DNA of 64,000 nt, taken from NCBI GenBank assembly GCA_025345505.1, contig JANVCC010000018.1:6433741-6497740 (forward strand), given 5' to 3'. How positions within the stretch are numbered: the stretch's first letter is position 1; the number at the start of each line of letters is the position of its first letter. The stretch comes from Todiramphus chloris collaris (lineage: Eukaryota; Chordata; Aves; Coraciiformes; Alcedinidae). Shown here in pieces: positions 38,601 to 54,190 of this stretch. Position numbers and translations under genes: made by a program. The notes below the pieces were generated by a model. The model made no database searches. It was not told the DNA's origin and saw nothing but the letters and a program-made list of their open reading frames with translations.

Positions 38601-40175
38601 GGCACACATCCTTTCCAGCAGCTATTTTGTCACATCCTTGTCTCCTAGGCAAAATAGTGCTCAATTTGTGAAGGCAAGAACACAAAACTAGGGCTGTATG
38701 TGAATGGTGATCACTTGGCACCAGACAGGATCTTCCTGCCCATGCGTACAGGCAACTGGTCTGTCCTACACACTGAACTAAGCAGAAATCCTTTGGGAAA
38801 AAAACCCAGTCATCACATGATTAAAGACTGTACCAAAAAAATACTTCTGCAGAAGGAAACTATTTTTGGCATTTCCAAATATCTGTGTGTTTGACTTTGA
38901 ATCATTAATAAACTTTTAATGCAGGTTTTGGTATTCAGTATTTACGAGATCGACTTAAAGGAAAAAATAAACACCCCTTAAATAAATGGAACATTAACGT
39001 TGCAGCACTAAAGTCCAGAAATAATAGATTGAAAGCATCTGTAATGCTAACCTTTTGAAAAAAATGGTCTCTTTTCTTTTTGCAAATCTTTCTTAATGAC
39101 CTATGCCTTTTTGGCTCACCCGTTAAGGCAACTTTTGCTGGGAAATGCCGGCTCCAAAATGTTGCTGAAGAAGTATTCAAACTCAACACTTCAAAATAAC
39201 AAAACAAAAACCCCCTCAAATTTCTGGTTGCCAGAGTCACTAAGGAAAAGCATTTCACAAAAATGTATCATTAGTCTGTTGTCACAATGCATTTTTAAGT
39301 GTTTGGGCAAGGCTAGGGCTCTATTGACCTTTTTGGAATGGAATATTCTTATATACTGCATTTCTACTTTGTAATTAAAACATTGCTATGTGTATGAAAT
39401 GTATGGGTTTTTTGAATGTTATGGTTGACATGGAATTAGTTGGGTTTGGAATTCTACTTTGTGAAATATTTCTTTTGTGTTTTTCCTACTTTAGTGTTTT
39501 TTTTTTTTTTTTAGTTTTAAGTTCCATGTGAGAAAAGAACAAATTTTATGTCTGGAGTCTTCTTCAAAAGAGAAATTTCCATTCTCTCCCATCTCCATTC
39601 AGCCCTCTCAGCAAGGAATTCCAAACTGTTTCCATTTATCGGCTGTTTTACTCGGAGCTTGGCAGGTCCCAGCCCCAGGCCAAGACCACCAAAGGAAGGA
39701 TCTTGCTTCCAGCTAGAGCAAGGCTGAGGTGCTTTACCAGGAGAGTGCATGTGAGAAACTTACTTTGCTGTTGCTTTTTTTTTTTGGATTTAAAAAAAAA
39801 AAAAGGATTATTGTGGTCGGTAAATACTTTCATCGGTACTAAATTCAAAGGAAGTTTATTAGTTCATTGTATAATCTGTGTAAAGTGTCCAAAGAAGCTT
39901 AATTCCTTTCTTCCCTCCCCTGAGCAAACTGACAAACAAACTGGCAGCTTTTTTTTTTTTTTTCAATTTTGAAACAATGCTTTCCACTGAAGATTTAAAA
40001 AGAGCTCTAATCCTGCGCAGTTTCCTCCTTTCTTAGCTGTTCTAAAAGCTTATGTTAACACGCACTGTCCATTTGATGTGTCCTTTAAAAGGGAAAGGGT
40101 CCTTCAGCATAGCACGAAGAAAAAAGCTCCGGCAAACAGCACGGTTTTGATTTGTGGTTTGTTTTTTTTCCTTTA

Positions 40176-40484
<309 letters not shown>

Positions 40485-41014
40485 TTAAAATAAATCACCC
40501 TCAATGCCGAGCATCTGTTCCGATGATGAATATCTGTGTCGTTTATTCATGAGCCCTAAAGGCTGGTTTTTTTAAACACGATGACATGTAGAAATCAAGA
40601 CGTCAGACTACAAGGGACATGTACATAAGGGGATAGACCCTTTTCAGTGTTCATAAATAACTTCCAGGCTATTAAAGTACAGCAACACTTGCAAGAAGGT
40701 GTCAGGAGGCAGAGTCTATCTTGGCTTGTGAGACACAGACCAGCCTGAAATCTAAAATGCTTAATATGGTGATGGATTGAAGCAAAACTTACGTGGGCAG
40801 AATAAAGTCAGTGCTTGCACTGTAGGCTTAATGTCTGATTTTCAGGGACAAATGTGTTTTCATTTGCTGATAAAGGAAATAATCAGTTGTAAAATAGTTC
40901 AAGATGCTCCAGTGAAATACACCAGTCATTTTTAAACTTCTTACTGAAGCTTCCAAGGTAGCCACTTGGTGGGTGTCTTACTATCCCAATTTTGAAGCAC
41001 AAAAACATGAAACA

Positions 41015-41075
41015 ATTTATTTGAGACCACACTAGGAGTCAGTGGTTGAGCCAGGAAAAGAAACTAGATTCAATT
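41015..41075. mobile_element. MIR-like SINE fragment
   Basis: The stretch 'gagaccacactaggagtcag' followed by 'tggttgagccaggaaaagaa' resembles the conserved MIR core (AAGGTCACACAGCTAGTAAG, then TGGCAGAGCCGGGA). It is short and diverged, so the call is tentative. Confidence 0.4.
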
Positions 41076-42389
41076 CTGTGGTTTAATGAGAAAAGCAGGC
41101 TTCCTCCTCAGTCTTCTGCTCTCCAAACCTATACTACATAGTGTGGGGTCCAGTACTTGGAGCTTGCAGGGGCTCATTCCCAGTTCTATTGTTTCTCCTT
41201 CCCTTTTTCCCATGTCTTGTAAGTTTGAGCGAGGCAACGTATCAACCTATACTCAGCTAGGTTTCCAGCCCTGCAGGACTTTCAGCTTTCCTACTGTAGC
41301 CACTCAATAGCATCAGGGGGCTCATCCAAATTCAAGGGAAAGAGCTGAAATAAGCTTTGAATTTAGGATTCAGCAGTTTTTGTTAGCAGGTATGGCACAG
41401 CCTAAAATGGCTCTACACATTGGAAAGTACCTCAGCTAAGAATAACTAAAAGTCAACATCTCACAAAAGCCTCCTTAGAAGGCTCTTGCTCCAGTGGCAA
41501 AATGAGGATGGGCAAAAAACCATCAGGAAATAACTTCCAATAAATCTTTAGGGCCTCTATGCAGTATTAATGGAATTTAACACTACAGGCAGCAATTTAC
41601 TGTGGAAAATGCAGTAAGGGAACTCAGCAGGGGAAAGGCAACAGCTGTAACCCCTTGTTGGTACTGTCTGCTGCATCTGCCCTCCCAACTACATCCTCGG
41701 ATTGCCCGCATCTGCACCTCCCTGCCCAGGCTCCTCTTTTTATCATCAAACCTCCACTCAGCTGCCATCAGAGCATCTTTGCACTGCTTGTGAGAATCGC
41801 TCTTCCCCCTCCAGCCAAGCAGAGGTACTGCCAGACTGCAGAAACCCAGACACGGTGATGCTGTGGGCACAGTGTAAGCAGCTACTTGGGGAGTTAAAGC
41901 CTTTTAAGGAGCATGGTCTCAGTTTCATCAAAACTAAGAAGATTACAGGGCTAGTGACTACTGTCAAAAGAGAGGTCTCAACAACAAGCATAAAACGTGA
42001 ATGCTCCTGTAAGTAAATACTGTAAGTGTAGGTCACATATTCAGCAGTTCAGCCTGTCTGTTGCAAATTCCATAACCCACCATTTAGACTCAACTACAGC
42101 CAGTATTTTAAATTGTGTTTCTATGGCAGTGAAACCTCTTTGCATGCTTGATGGTTGTCAGACCTATTTTCTTCATGTTCCAACTGCAAAATATTGCTGT
42201 TGACTGCTTTGAGAGACCGTTAATACTGCAGAGAAATGGAGAATGATAAAAGCAGGGAAATCCCTCTCTCCCAACCTCCCTCCCACTTGTCTTTTCTTTT
42301 TTTTCCCCAGGAACAGCTGGGTAAAACTTGGCATGTCCTTCTTTGTCTGTGCTGCCTATGTTATAAGGAGGAAACTTTTCTCCCAGGAC

Positions 42390-43312
<923 letters not shown>

Positions 43313-44439
43313 TCAAGAAAAAAAAAAAAAAAAGATAAAAAAGTGTCATCTCTAAACCAGGCAGGAGCCCATCCAAAAATACTCTTCAGTCAGGATAATT
43401 TTAATGTATCATACATAAATCTGTTTTAGACTGTGCAATCAAACCAAGAAGGGTGAGAAAAAAAGGGAGAGAGAGTGTGTGTGAGTGGTGGGTGAGGAAC
43501 GACACTATGAACATGCTTGGGAGAGCTTGGGAGGAAGCATGCCATCTGGGTAAAACTTGAAGGGGAAAAAAAACCCAGTTCCATGTAAAGATGTCCATTG
43601 ACTTCGACAGTCTTTGAGTGAGACTTGCATGTAGAAAATTCCTGTTCCACTGAAAAAAACCAGGAATTTTGTCAAGGATTATGATAGCTTTGGAGCTTAT
43701 CCAGGGAAAATATCTTTGGACTTGACCTGAAGAAGGTGTTCTCACACTAAAATGTTTGGACGAGATTTAGGCTATAGTTATGGTTCTTCATCCTGAGCTT
43801 CTCTCTGCATACACTCCATTAATATATAATTTGGGTTTGTTATTTTTTGGTGATTTTCCCAGCGAAAGCAGGTTTTCCAGATGTAGGTAACACGTGCTCA
43901 GGCCACGGATCAGGGGCTTAGTGTACGAGGTGCTAGGCGGTGCGAGGAAGAGAACTACTATGGTTATTAGCTGAGATTTACCTGTGCTTGAACAGCTCCC
44001 CCAGGCCCGTAACAAGCAGGGTGCACAGCAACCCCAATCCTCTGCTTGTGCAAATGGGCAAAACTTGTACAACCCACATCTCAGAGTTTTTATTCCCACT
44101 TCACAGCCGGAGCTAAGGCAAATCTGAGTGTTACTCCAGACTCATCCCCACAGTGATGGGTCACAGTTTAACTCTGGGATGTTTTCTGGCTCCAAGCCCA
44201 AGAGCCAAGTGCTGGGGATAGTTAGGAATTAGCATTTAGCAGAAGTGTTAAACATCCTTCTGCAGCAATTGTAAACCCTAGCCCGATCTGTTGCCAGGAG
44301 AGGCAAGGACCATGAGGCCATGAGCTGGAAGGAATTGCCATTTTTGGAAGCTGTGCTCTTGGCTGAACCCCTTGCTGTGACGTGTTACTGTGTCCAGCCT
44401 AGAGACAGGTTGGGGGGTCAGAAGTGAGATGGCCAGCAA

Positions 44440-44870
44440 GACAGATCAGGAGCTGCAGCGGAGAGAAACGTGTCTGCAGAGTAACGGGTTATCGTCATTC
44501 TTCATTAGCCTTTTCAGAAAATGCATTTGTGTCATTCAAGCAAGGTTACTCTCTTAAAAGTTATTAAGTTAAAGCGCTGTACAGTTTAGAATAAATATTT
44601 CTCAGGAACAAGAGATCATTATTTTTGCGCCATACCAGAAAATCTAATCACCTGTGCAAGACATAACTTGATTATAATCAATGACCTCGAGAGGGCATGT
44701 GACATGCTGCAGCGAGTCCACAAAGGGTGTTTTGAGATCCTTTGTGCCTCTATGAATGCAGTTGATATGCAAAATAAGATGACTCTATATAATTAGACTC
44801 TGACCTAAAAAACTATAATCACCCTCTCTTACCCTGAGAGAATCACTTTTCCCTCATCAACAAGCTTCTG
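44440..44870. promoter_or_regulatory. Candidate conserved non-coding element / enhancer
   Basis: Unique sequence rich in short developmental factor cores: TTCATTAGCC near 44500, TTAAAAGTTATTAAGTTAAA near 44554, TTGATTATAATCAATGACC near 44670 (an imperfect palindrome), an octamer-like ATATGCAAAATAAG near 44766, and ATATAATTAGAC near 44788. There are no repeat hallmarks. The role is inferred. Confidence 0.35.
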
Positions 44871-45599
44871 GAAATGGATCGCATTACACCTACAATTTTA
44901 TATACATAAAATAAGCACTTTTCAAAAATCCCTTCAAACATCACACCATTAGTCGTCTTCAATGAAAGACTTTTTAGGGTAGATTGTTATTGAAAGTCCT
45001 CTACACTTCATCGTTCTGAAAGGTGCCTTGATGAGGCAGTCTCCAGAAGCTGCAAATGCTGTGGTTTGATATGCCATCTCCGTGCCACATTAGCATTAGT
45101 GGCACTGACAGAAAGTTTTGCCTGGCTTTTTGATTATACTTATGGGAGGCAGAAGTACAGGCAGCATGTTAAAACAATTCATCTGTTTCATCTGACTCCT
45201 CCTTGCATGCGGTTTTCCTACATGATATTTGCACCATTCTCTATTCAGCAAATATTTAGATTATTTCTCACGTTACTATGATAGGGGTTCTTCTGGCAAG
45301 TTGGGCTTTTCTTGTTTTTTATTTTTTTTTTAATATATTTTTCCAAAAAGGAAAATGCGTGCATTTCTCAGGTGAGGAACTTCTTGAAGAGACATGGTTC
45401 TCCATAGCTGCAGGGTTTTTAAAAGGGAATGTATCATGTGTGATCCATTTGTTTTGGAGGCATAAACAGCCTGAACTGGTACTGTCAGACTCACCGTATG
45501 AAAATAATATAAATATATTATTTAACACGGGTCTGTGAAAGTGAAGCTGGTTTATGAATGTTAGTCAGATCCTCTCCACAAAAGGCTGAATGGCAAAAC

Positions 45600-45665
45600 A
45601 GCAAATGATTCACCTGTTTTTCCAGCTAGAGAAACTGAGGCGTGAAGGGCAAGGGGCTCACTTTC
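45600..45665. mobile_element. MIR-like SINE fragment
   Basis: 'ctagagaaactgaggcgtga' followed by AGGGCAAGGGGCTCAC resembles the MIR stretch GGGGAAACTGAGGCACAGAG followed by GTGACTTGCCCAAGGTCAC. It is short and old. Confidence 0.45.
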
Positions 45666-45827
45666 AGGACAGTGGGGGAACACCACAGTCTCTACCAAAG
45701 AGAGTAAGTCCTAAAAATTAGGCTCCTTTTAAATCCTGTGTAAGAAGCATCCATCTAAACACCCACACCAACCACTGGGAGAGGTTCCTAAATGCTTGAG
45801 CAAAGTGAAAATTGAGAATTGAGTTTA

Positions 45828-46244
<417 letters not shown>

Positions 46245-48816
46245 TCACCCGGTCTGGAAAGATGCTTGGCGTGGATGCTGCATACAAGCCCTGCCTAGCA
46301 ATCCGGTGGGACAGAGACAATGCAGCCCTCAGTGGTTCCTGATCCAGGATGGTTTTAGTCCCAGAAGACTGAAAATAATCTTCAAAAGGTGGCTACTCTT
46401 GTTATATAGCACTGTGTGGACAGATTTTTTTTTAATAAAAGCTCATTCTGAACTCGGGCTGAATATAACACCTTGTGCACTGGAGACATGGAGTAAGCCT
46501 TCGAGTTTTCTGAATTAACCTTGAAATGTGAGCGTGGCTGTTGCACTGTACCCAAAACCACAAACCAAGTCTTTTCTGGCACTATAAATGCGCAACAAAA
46601 GCCGGTAAATAGGGTGGATGTCAACAACTGCCATGGCTGAGACTATAGCATTAGCCAATTAGCTAAAAATCTTCTAATTAATGGGGTTTATTTGTTGGTG
46701 AAACAAATCAGGTAGCTCTAGATTTTGGGGAAGCCAGACTCCAGAGGGTGCTATACAAATACTGACGGAAAGTTTCATCTTCTAAATAAATACATTAAAC
46801 CTTGGAGGGCAAAGAACACCCGAGCAAATGAAGCTGTCTGTCACTGAACACAGCTTAAAGGAGAACAAAACCCCAAGAGAGAAAACTGCAATTGAAAAAC
46901 AAAGAGTCCATCCCCAGATCATTTTTTGTTTGTATATAATTGGTTATATCACAATATAGAACAAGAGTACAGTGGAAAGCAGAGCGATAGGAAAATGTTC
47001 TCGAGAAGCAATGAACACAAACAGGACGCAAACTACGGGTGCACAGCGAGGAAAGATAATCATCTGTTGTAATAAATATTCATATAGCAGCAGCATCCAA
47101 AAATCCCAACTGGGACTGAGGCCAGGATGCAAATAAATATTCTCGAGGTCCACGCGACTGGTCCTGAGAAATGCTGGGTGCCAGCAGCATCTGCTGCCCT
47201 GCAGATGCCTCTGTTCTTCCAGAAGCTGCTTGGCTCTGTCTTTTTCAGCAGCGTGCCTGTCCCTGCAGTGCCTGAGAGCCAGGTCGTAGCAGCAGCAGGG
47301 ATGGGAATGGCACAGGGGCACAGCGAGATGGGAAGGCAGGGATGTGTCCTGAGCCGGCTAAGGGACTGGCCAGGCAGGTGAGGATGCAGTGGCACCTGGG
47401 ACTGCTTCCAGAGCATCCTCTCTCCCCACCTGAATTGAAGAAGCACGCTTCATTGTGGAGAAAACCAGAGGATTTCTCCTCTCAACAGCAATTCACACCA
47501 GTCTCCTGCCAGAGAGCCACATCAGCCTGGTGCAAGCTCAGCCAAAGTGGGGATGTGACTACCCACGGGGAACTGAACCCCACATGGCAGCAGGGAGACG
47601 ACCACAGTCTCAGACTGACTCCCAGACCCCTGCTCACCAAGCCCTGTCAACACCAGGGCCAGCAATTTTAGGCCCAGCCCAAAGAGTTTTGGTCTGGTCA
47701 CCCTGCAGTTGTTTGTGGATGAAAAAAGAGAAGTGATGCTGAAGGCACAGAAAAATGACAGCACTCATCTTCTGGAAAAAAATTAAGCACGTGGCTCCTT
47801 GCTATTACCTTTGGCATGGCATGGGGCCGAGTAGGGCTCAAGATCACTTCAGCAACCTCCAAAGCAGAGGAGGAGACACTCCTCTCTTCCTCTTGCTGGC
47901 ACCCACTTCTAAGGCACTTTCTAGGATGTGAAATGTCTGCTCCCCTTCCCTGGAGTCACAAATGTCAGGCACTTGGCTGCATGCATCTTAATGCCATTAA
48001 ATGGTACCTTGTAGGAGAGGAAGCAGTGGACATATGGCAGTGGGTGGCAAAGCTCTGCTTTCAGGAAGTGCTTTTTTTAAGAAGGTTGGAGGCGTTTAAC
48101 CTTAGAAGGGAGCCAAGACAAAATGTGGCATCGGGACATGGGAATAATGCAGAGAGCAGGTATTAGCAGGGACAAGGGAGACAACCCCCAGGGGTGGAGG
48201 TTAATCCCCACTAGAGGCTGCTCAGGAAGCAGTACGGGTTGCTAAAGGGCAGTTTAACTAAAGTTGTAAAACACGTGGAGTGTAGAGTGGAGCCTGGGAC
48301 ACTCCAAACGTTGCCCCGGTGCTCCCGAGGCAGCTCTGCGCTGGAAGCAGCCGTAACATGAAGCAGTGCAAAGCACAGGCATGGACAGCTGTGCCACTAA
48401 ACTGGGACAGAGGGTTCGACAGGCACCGTGATGTCCTGAAGCCAAGTGTGAATTAGCTTTGGGAAGAGAGATCCCCTCCAGCAGGGACAGGCGATTCCCA
48501 TGGCCCCGGCAGAGCAACCGCCTCCATCTCCCACCTTTCCCAGAATAAATGGGGCACCGCCGCTGCTCATGACGAGCTCCCCCTCTCCCTCACCCACCTT
48601 GCTTTAATTAGATAAGTGAGAAAATGTGATTCTGTTTCTCTCCCGGATTCCCCCTCCCGCTTCCTCTCCTCTTTTGTCTGAGCTCTTGGCTTACTTTGAA
48701 GGGGAATAATAATTAGAACATGTTGCACCCTTTCATCAGCTTGAAAGTTAATGTCACATATCAAAACTGATGTCACTTTTTGCTCTTATTCTTCCCTTTG
48801 CTCAAACAGAAAAAGC

Positions 48817-48821
48817 TGTGT

Positions 48822-48852
<31 letters not shown>
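48817..48852. repeat. (TG)n microsatellite
   Basis: Thirteen perfect TG units (48827-48852), preceded by a few imperfect ones. It is likely length-polymorphic. Confidence 0.95.
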
Positions 48853-51800
48853 AGCACACAACCGTGTGCAGTTGCAACTCGGGCTCAGCACTGATAGCAT
48901 TAAGGGTACATAAAATGGCAGTGTTTTTCACCAAGGGATTTGAAGAGTATGTACCATCACAGTGTCTCTACAAGACAGGCGAGGCTTTTATAAACCAACA
49001 GCTTTTTGCACCAGCTCTTTTAAGCACTATAGTCAAGGGTGAATTTCATTTAGCCTCACTGATTTAAGAATATTCAAGTGATTTAGGCAATCAGCAGCCT
49101 TTTTCTTTTGGATTCTCCTTTATGAAGGCTTCCCAGGCTCTGTTAGCTATGATTGTACTAAATATCCTGTTACTATTATCCTTTTCATTTAAGACTGGAA
49201 TAAGCACCATAAAGCATTTCAACCTCCTTACCATCTGTTATTTGCTCTCCATTCTCTCTTGTCTTTCCGTTGTTCTTTATACAGCTACGAAATATCCACT
49301 GCACCTACTGATGTTACTGGTTTTTATTAAAACAGCAGAATATCTGCGCAGGGCACATTGCCAAATTCAGCAGACAACAACCTCAGGTCCCTGGAGTTGC
49401 AAGTCTGTGCCTGTAACTCTGAGGATGTTTTCTTCTTGCTACTCAGCTGCAGGCGCTGGTTGGACAAGGAGAAATGTTTCTCAGGTCTTTGCTGGGAATC
49501 ACTTATGACTACTCTACAATCTGCATCACATGCCAGAGTGAAGCAGAGAATATTAATGCTCCTTCTGGCCTAAAATTAGGAGTTATCAACTCATAAACAT
49601 GGGAGACCACACCTCAGCTCCTTGAAAATGGACATCATTATGCAAAAATCTAACTAATTTATTATTTAAAATGCTAGGGAAGTTTTTGAAGACCATCAGG
49701 ACTAGTTTTTCAGGTGACATGAATCTCAGCATAGCTCCCATTGGATGAAGGGAGTTGCTTGGGTTTTGCACCAGCAGAGGATCCAGTCCATATACTTTTT
49801 GCTGAGTGGTGATGCTGCATGGCCAGGGTGATTCTGCAGGAGCCAGGGCACCACTGCCAGATGAGTGAAGGCTTTTTGGACAGTCACTGGGGACACAGCA
49901 GAGAGTGGCTTCTGACAGATGCTCAAGGCACCTACTTCACCAATACCACTTTCAGTGGCTGAACTGAAAGCAGGGTCTTCAACCAGCTTGCAATTACAAG
50001 TATCTTTCATAAAAAAAAAGAAAAGAAGAATCTTAGGAGATCTTACCTTTCCTTAATTACCTCAATATTTCAGGGGAGAAACTGATCTCTAGATTCAGAT
50101 ACCTAAATAGGTACATACAAGCAAGTGTTTACTTGTCAGCTAGACATGTGTAAATTCATGTAATAATTACTACGAGATTTAGTCAACAGGTTTAACACAG
50201 TCCCCAGAGCAATCTGAGCTTCGAGGATGTACCAGGGAAAGCAGAGACTCACAATGTACCCCTCTGGCCTAAAACTGTGAGCCACCAGCTCCTGGGAAAG
50301 GGAGTATGTTCCTCAGACTATGGCACACTGAAATGTCTACAACCAGACGTCAACCCAAGCAGCAGGGTGATTAATTCTCCCCTCTGGGGGGAATTTCCAT
50401 GTCCATTTTCCCCGGGTGCAATCACACTACGAGGAAGCCTAAATGTTATCCTTGGGTCAGCGTTGACTGAGAGGAATACATGATCAACACAATCCATTGC
50501 ACCTTGAAGCTGACCCTTTCAAACCTTTCCCTAAGAATTTGTTCACACATAAGTAACTTCCGTCTCCGTAGGCAGGCCAGAGCTTGAGCAAATGTAACAG
50601 CGAATGCATTTTTTTGTTGTTGTTGTTTCTGGCTTGTAGTTTGAGTAAGGACATTTACTTTGCTAAACTTTTTGTGACATTTCTTCTCCTGCTAATTTTA
50701 TCGGTTATTATGAACGCCTGCTTGTTAGTGGGCTTTGTTCTGATATCTTCTAGGTCTGAGTTACAAAACCCTCTTCAGTAGCACATTAAAAATAATCTTT
50801 TTATTGTCAAATCCCTAATCCAGTAAAATCCTCACAGGTATTCTCCAAAAGGACGCTCAGTGTGCTCCTGCACAGACTTGGGCTACAACAGCATACAGTC
50901 AATTTTTAAAGGAAATATGGTTACTACTACAGAGTCAAATTTCCAGCTCCTTAAATGCTACACTGGAAAGCTCTTAAGATTTTTCACATTTTTGAAGTAA
51001 TGCCCAGAGAGGTTAAAATAATGTTTCCCTTATGCCTTAGAACTCATCTGTCTCTCTGGTTTACTGTTCCTCCTACAAAGGACCCTTTGTGCTATCTGCC
51101 TAAAGAAACTGTCTTCAGCTTGAAATACAAATACAGGAGTTAGATTACCCACATTATGTTAGCGTTTTGCTCCAACAAACTGCTGTTTCAGCTCTCAACG
51201 CGGAATTCCAATAAAGAACCATGAAACGTTAAAAAAAGCCCAAACATTATGAAGTATGAATGTACTTGATTCATCTGAGAGCTACGAAGATTTATGTCAT
51301 CTCACATAAACCCCTGCACCAGCCTGATCTGAGAGCTGCAGCAAGGACCTCTTCAGATGGAGGAAACCAGCAGGGACAGATGTGAAGCAGAATCAGTTCC
51401 CCACTGCATAAGCCACCTTCAAAAGAGAAGAGGGCACTCCAGTTAAAAGCCACCACCCAAACTCCCTGCAATGGCAGGTGCCAGCCCTTGATGGACCCTG
51501 CAGCCAGGCAACGAGTGGCTCAGTGGCCAACAGTGGTGGCTGGGGATGCGGCGTGGTGGCCACTCGAGAAGATGCACCGGAGTGGTGACGTGAGTGTTCC
51601 CAGACTTCCTCAGCAGGCTACCCAACTTGATATTCAAAATACTGCTGGCTCCAAGTTTCCAAGCACAAGCCCAGCAGGGAACTGGCTGATTTGGGGAAGG
51701 CAAAGCTGTTGGCACACGGCTTTGACACTCTCAGAAATATGCCTCTTTTTTTTTGGCTAGATTTTCCCAGTGCTGCCCTGCTACTCGCTAATGAGGGTAC

Positions 51801-52179
51801 TTGTTTTGATACTTCTAACCACTGGGTATTACAAAGAGGTGTTGCGTTTCCAGTAACCTCCTGCACGTTCCCATACTCAAGGTCACATTCAATCCCAACC
51901 TAAGCTTTCTGCTGTGCCTGGGATATTTATTAATCACCCGTACTGACGTCTCGGAATTGCAACGCTGCCTTTAGAGTAAACCAGAAAGCTCGGTAGCCTG
52001 TCAGCCGACAGCCTCGTAATACCATGAGCTAAACACGTGGCAGGAACTCTGGTTCGCAGGCGCTGGGTTCAGCCGGTGCCTGGGTGGCAGGATGCCACGT
52101 GCATAAATCTCCTGCCTAGCAAGAAGGAAAGAGCAGCCCCTCTGTCTTCCTGAAATAAGGTTTCAACATGACATGTTTA

Positions 52180-52420
52180 TGGCAGTACAGCTGACTAAAC
52201 ACTGTAATGTCATCAGGGCTGTGTCAAGCGAACTGCTCTCCTCTGCTCGCAGCTCCTTGCGAAGCAGCGCACGGGCAGGTATTGCTAGCAGTAATGTGAT
52301 GAGGGGTTTTAAATACGCGGGAAGATAAATCATTGTTGATCCATCACAAAGGCAATTTATCTGATACTCAGGCTTAAAAAAGCTTCACTCGCACTGTGAA
52401 ATCACTAGCTTGCTGATGGA
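52180..52420. promoter_or_regulatory. Candidate enhancer with inverted GATA-type sites
   Basis: AGATAAAT (52323-52330) and its exact reverse complement ATTTATCT (52355-52362) flank a 24-bp spacer containing CATTGTTGATCC and CATCACAAAGG, which look like SOX/TCF cores. A further ATCTGATA follows. The surrounding sequence is unique with some CpGs. A regulatory role is inferred from the motifs. Confidence 0.35.
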
Positions 52421-53849
52421 ACTCTATCATAGAAACCCCCTAAGTTCCCCCCAAAGGTTACTACAGAGTTGAGTGGAATTTCTTTCATTTATGGGCAGTC
52501 GCCTACTCAAACACCCCTGTGGATACAGGTGCACCACAGAAGCACGCTCCAACAACAAAATGACTGAAGCTTCTAAGCTGCTTCATAGAACCAAGGAAAC
52601 TCCTGACACATTCATCCCTACGACACAGTGACACACCAATCGATGTGCAATAATTCTTCAGAATGATTCCTGCCTATGGTGTAAAGCTAGTTTGTTTCTA
52701 GAGGGTGGTCCTCATGCAGCACGCGATGATGGAAGTGGGCAGCACGTGTGAGGAACTACCTGTGGATGTGTGTCTTTGTAAGGCCATTGCTTCAGCAACA
52801 GCAGAGAAGTATTTTGTAAAAAAAATTAGGAAAATGTGTTATAAAAGCCACAAATGAAGAGACTGGGAAGACTGGGAGACACAGGAGCTCTTCAAGCCAA
52901 GTTAAACTGCAGAGAAATAATTCGGTAGATTTTCAGTCCAGGGTATATCCCTTTAAAAAAACTTAAAAAGTTTAGTATGGGGGGAATCTAAGGAACTGCT
53001 AATGTCACCTGCATCCTCTTTTCTTTTTATTTAATGCAGTTTCTTCCTCCAATCTATAGCTAAGGGCATGTTCCTGCACTGATTCTGTTCCTGCTGCTGC
53101 CTTTTCTTCTCCTTCTGTAAGCCTGTACAGGCTCTGAGCGTGTCTGCAAAAGCCTCATTTAAATCTGAGCTCTTTGAGGAGCCCGTCCCTGGGAAATCAC
53201 AGGGGTTACTGCTCATCCCTTGTGCTTTTCACTTTCAGAGAAATTGGAGCTTCTTGCACTTTCATTATGGCATCTTGCTGAATTTGTCTGCTCTTCCCAC
53301 AAATGGATTTCAAAGCATCAGGGTAGTTTGGGCTTTTCAAAGAAGCCTAATTGAACTGTAATGGAGTGTTAGTGCCTAATTCACTTGGGCTCCCTTGGAA
53401 GCTTTCTTTTCATACTTATACCAACACTGCTTTCCTGAAGCTTAATGTCCTTTAGTACATTGATTGAACAATTAATTTCCTATTATGATCAACTTCAGTA
53501 ATTTGTACATGCTGCTATTAGGTATCAGCTTCTGAATATATCATTACCTCACCACCACAGAGCAGAGGTGGGATTGTGCTTGTTCCCTGTCAGATTCTCT
53601 ATTTTCTTGGAGAAAATCGAATTTCTGCACAACTTTGGAGACTCTTTAAAATGTCCTGAGAAATTATACTAACATCTCAACAACATAAATGCAGACCAGG
53701 GGGTCTTCCATCTGCCCTCTCAGAGTTAACAACTCCTTCTCCTCTGCAGGATCTTGCCCCTGAACTGCCATTCTTTGTCACAGACAAAATATAGCTCATG
53801 GGCATTTGTAGCATTTTTGACACAAATCCTCTTCTCCTTCTCTCCATCA

Positions 53850-54190
53850 CTGTTCCTTACCCTCACTGACAGATAGACGGCTTTCAGGTGGGCTTTGTGT
53901 TTGCTTAGACTAATTTGCCAAGTCTCAAATTCATCCCTGTGGTCCTTACTGTTGTTACACCCCTTGCATCCTTCCAGGCAATTCCTCTCCTTGGGGCTTC
54001 AAACACTTGTAAACGTTTATCCCTCTTTAGCTGTCATTAGGCCAACTCATGCATATTCACATCTTTTAATCTTCTTTTTTTTCTCACATCAATTCTTTCA
54101 GCCTTTTAATCATTTGTGTTGCTCTTCTCTAAATTACCTCCAATTTGTCTATGCATCTCTGGTTCTCAGATGCTGTTTAGACAGATCTGC
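53850..54190 (-). mobile_element. Ancient CR1/L3-like LINE fragment
   Basis: 'cagccttttaatcatttgtg', 'ttgctcttctctaaattacc', 'tccaatttgtctatgcatct' follow the old amniote CR1-type antisense phrase order (aacctttgatcattttTGT, GCTCTTCTCTGGACTCTCTC, CAATTTGTCCACATCT). It is heavily diverged. Confidence 0.5.
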
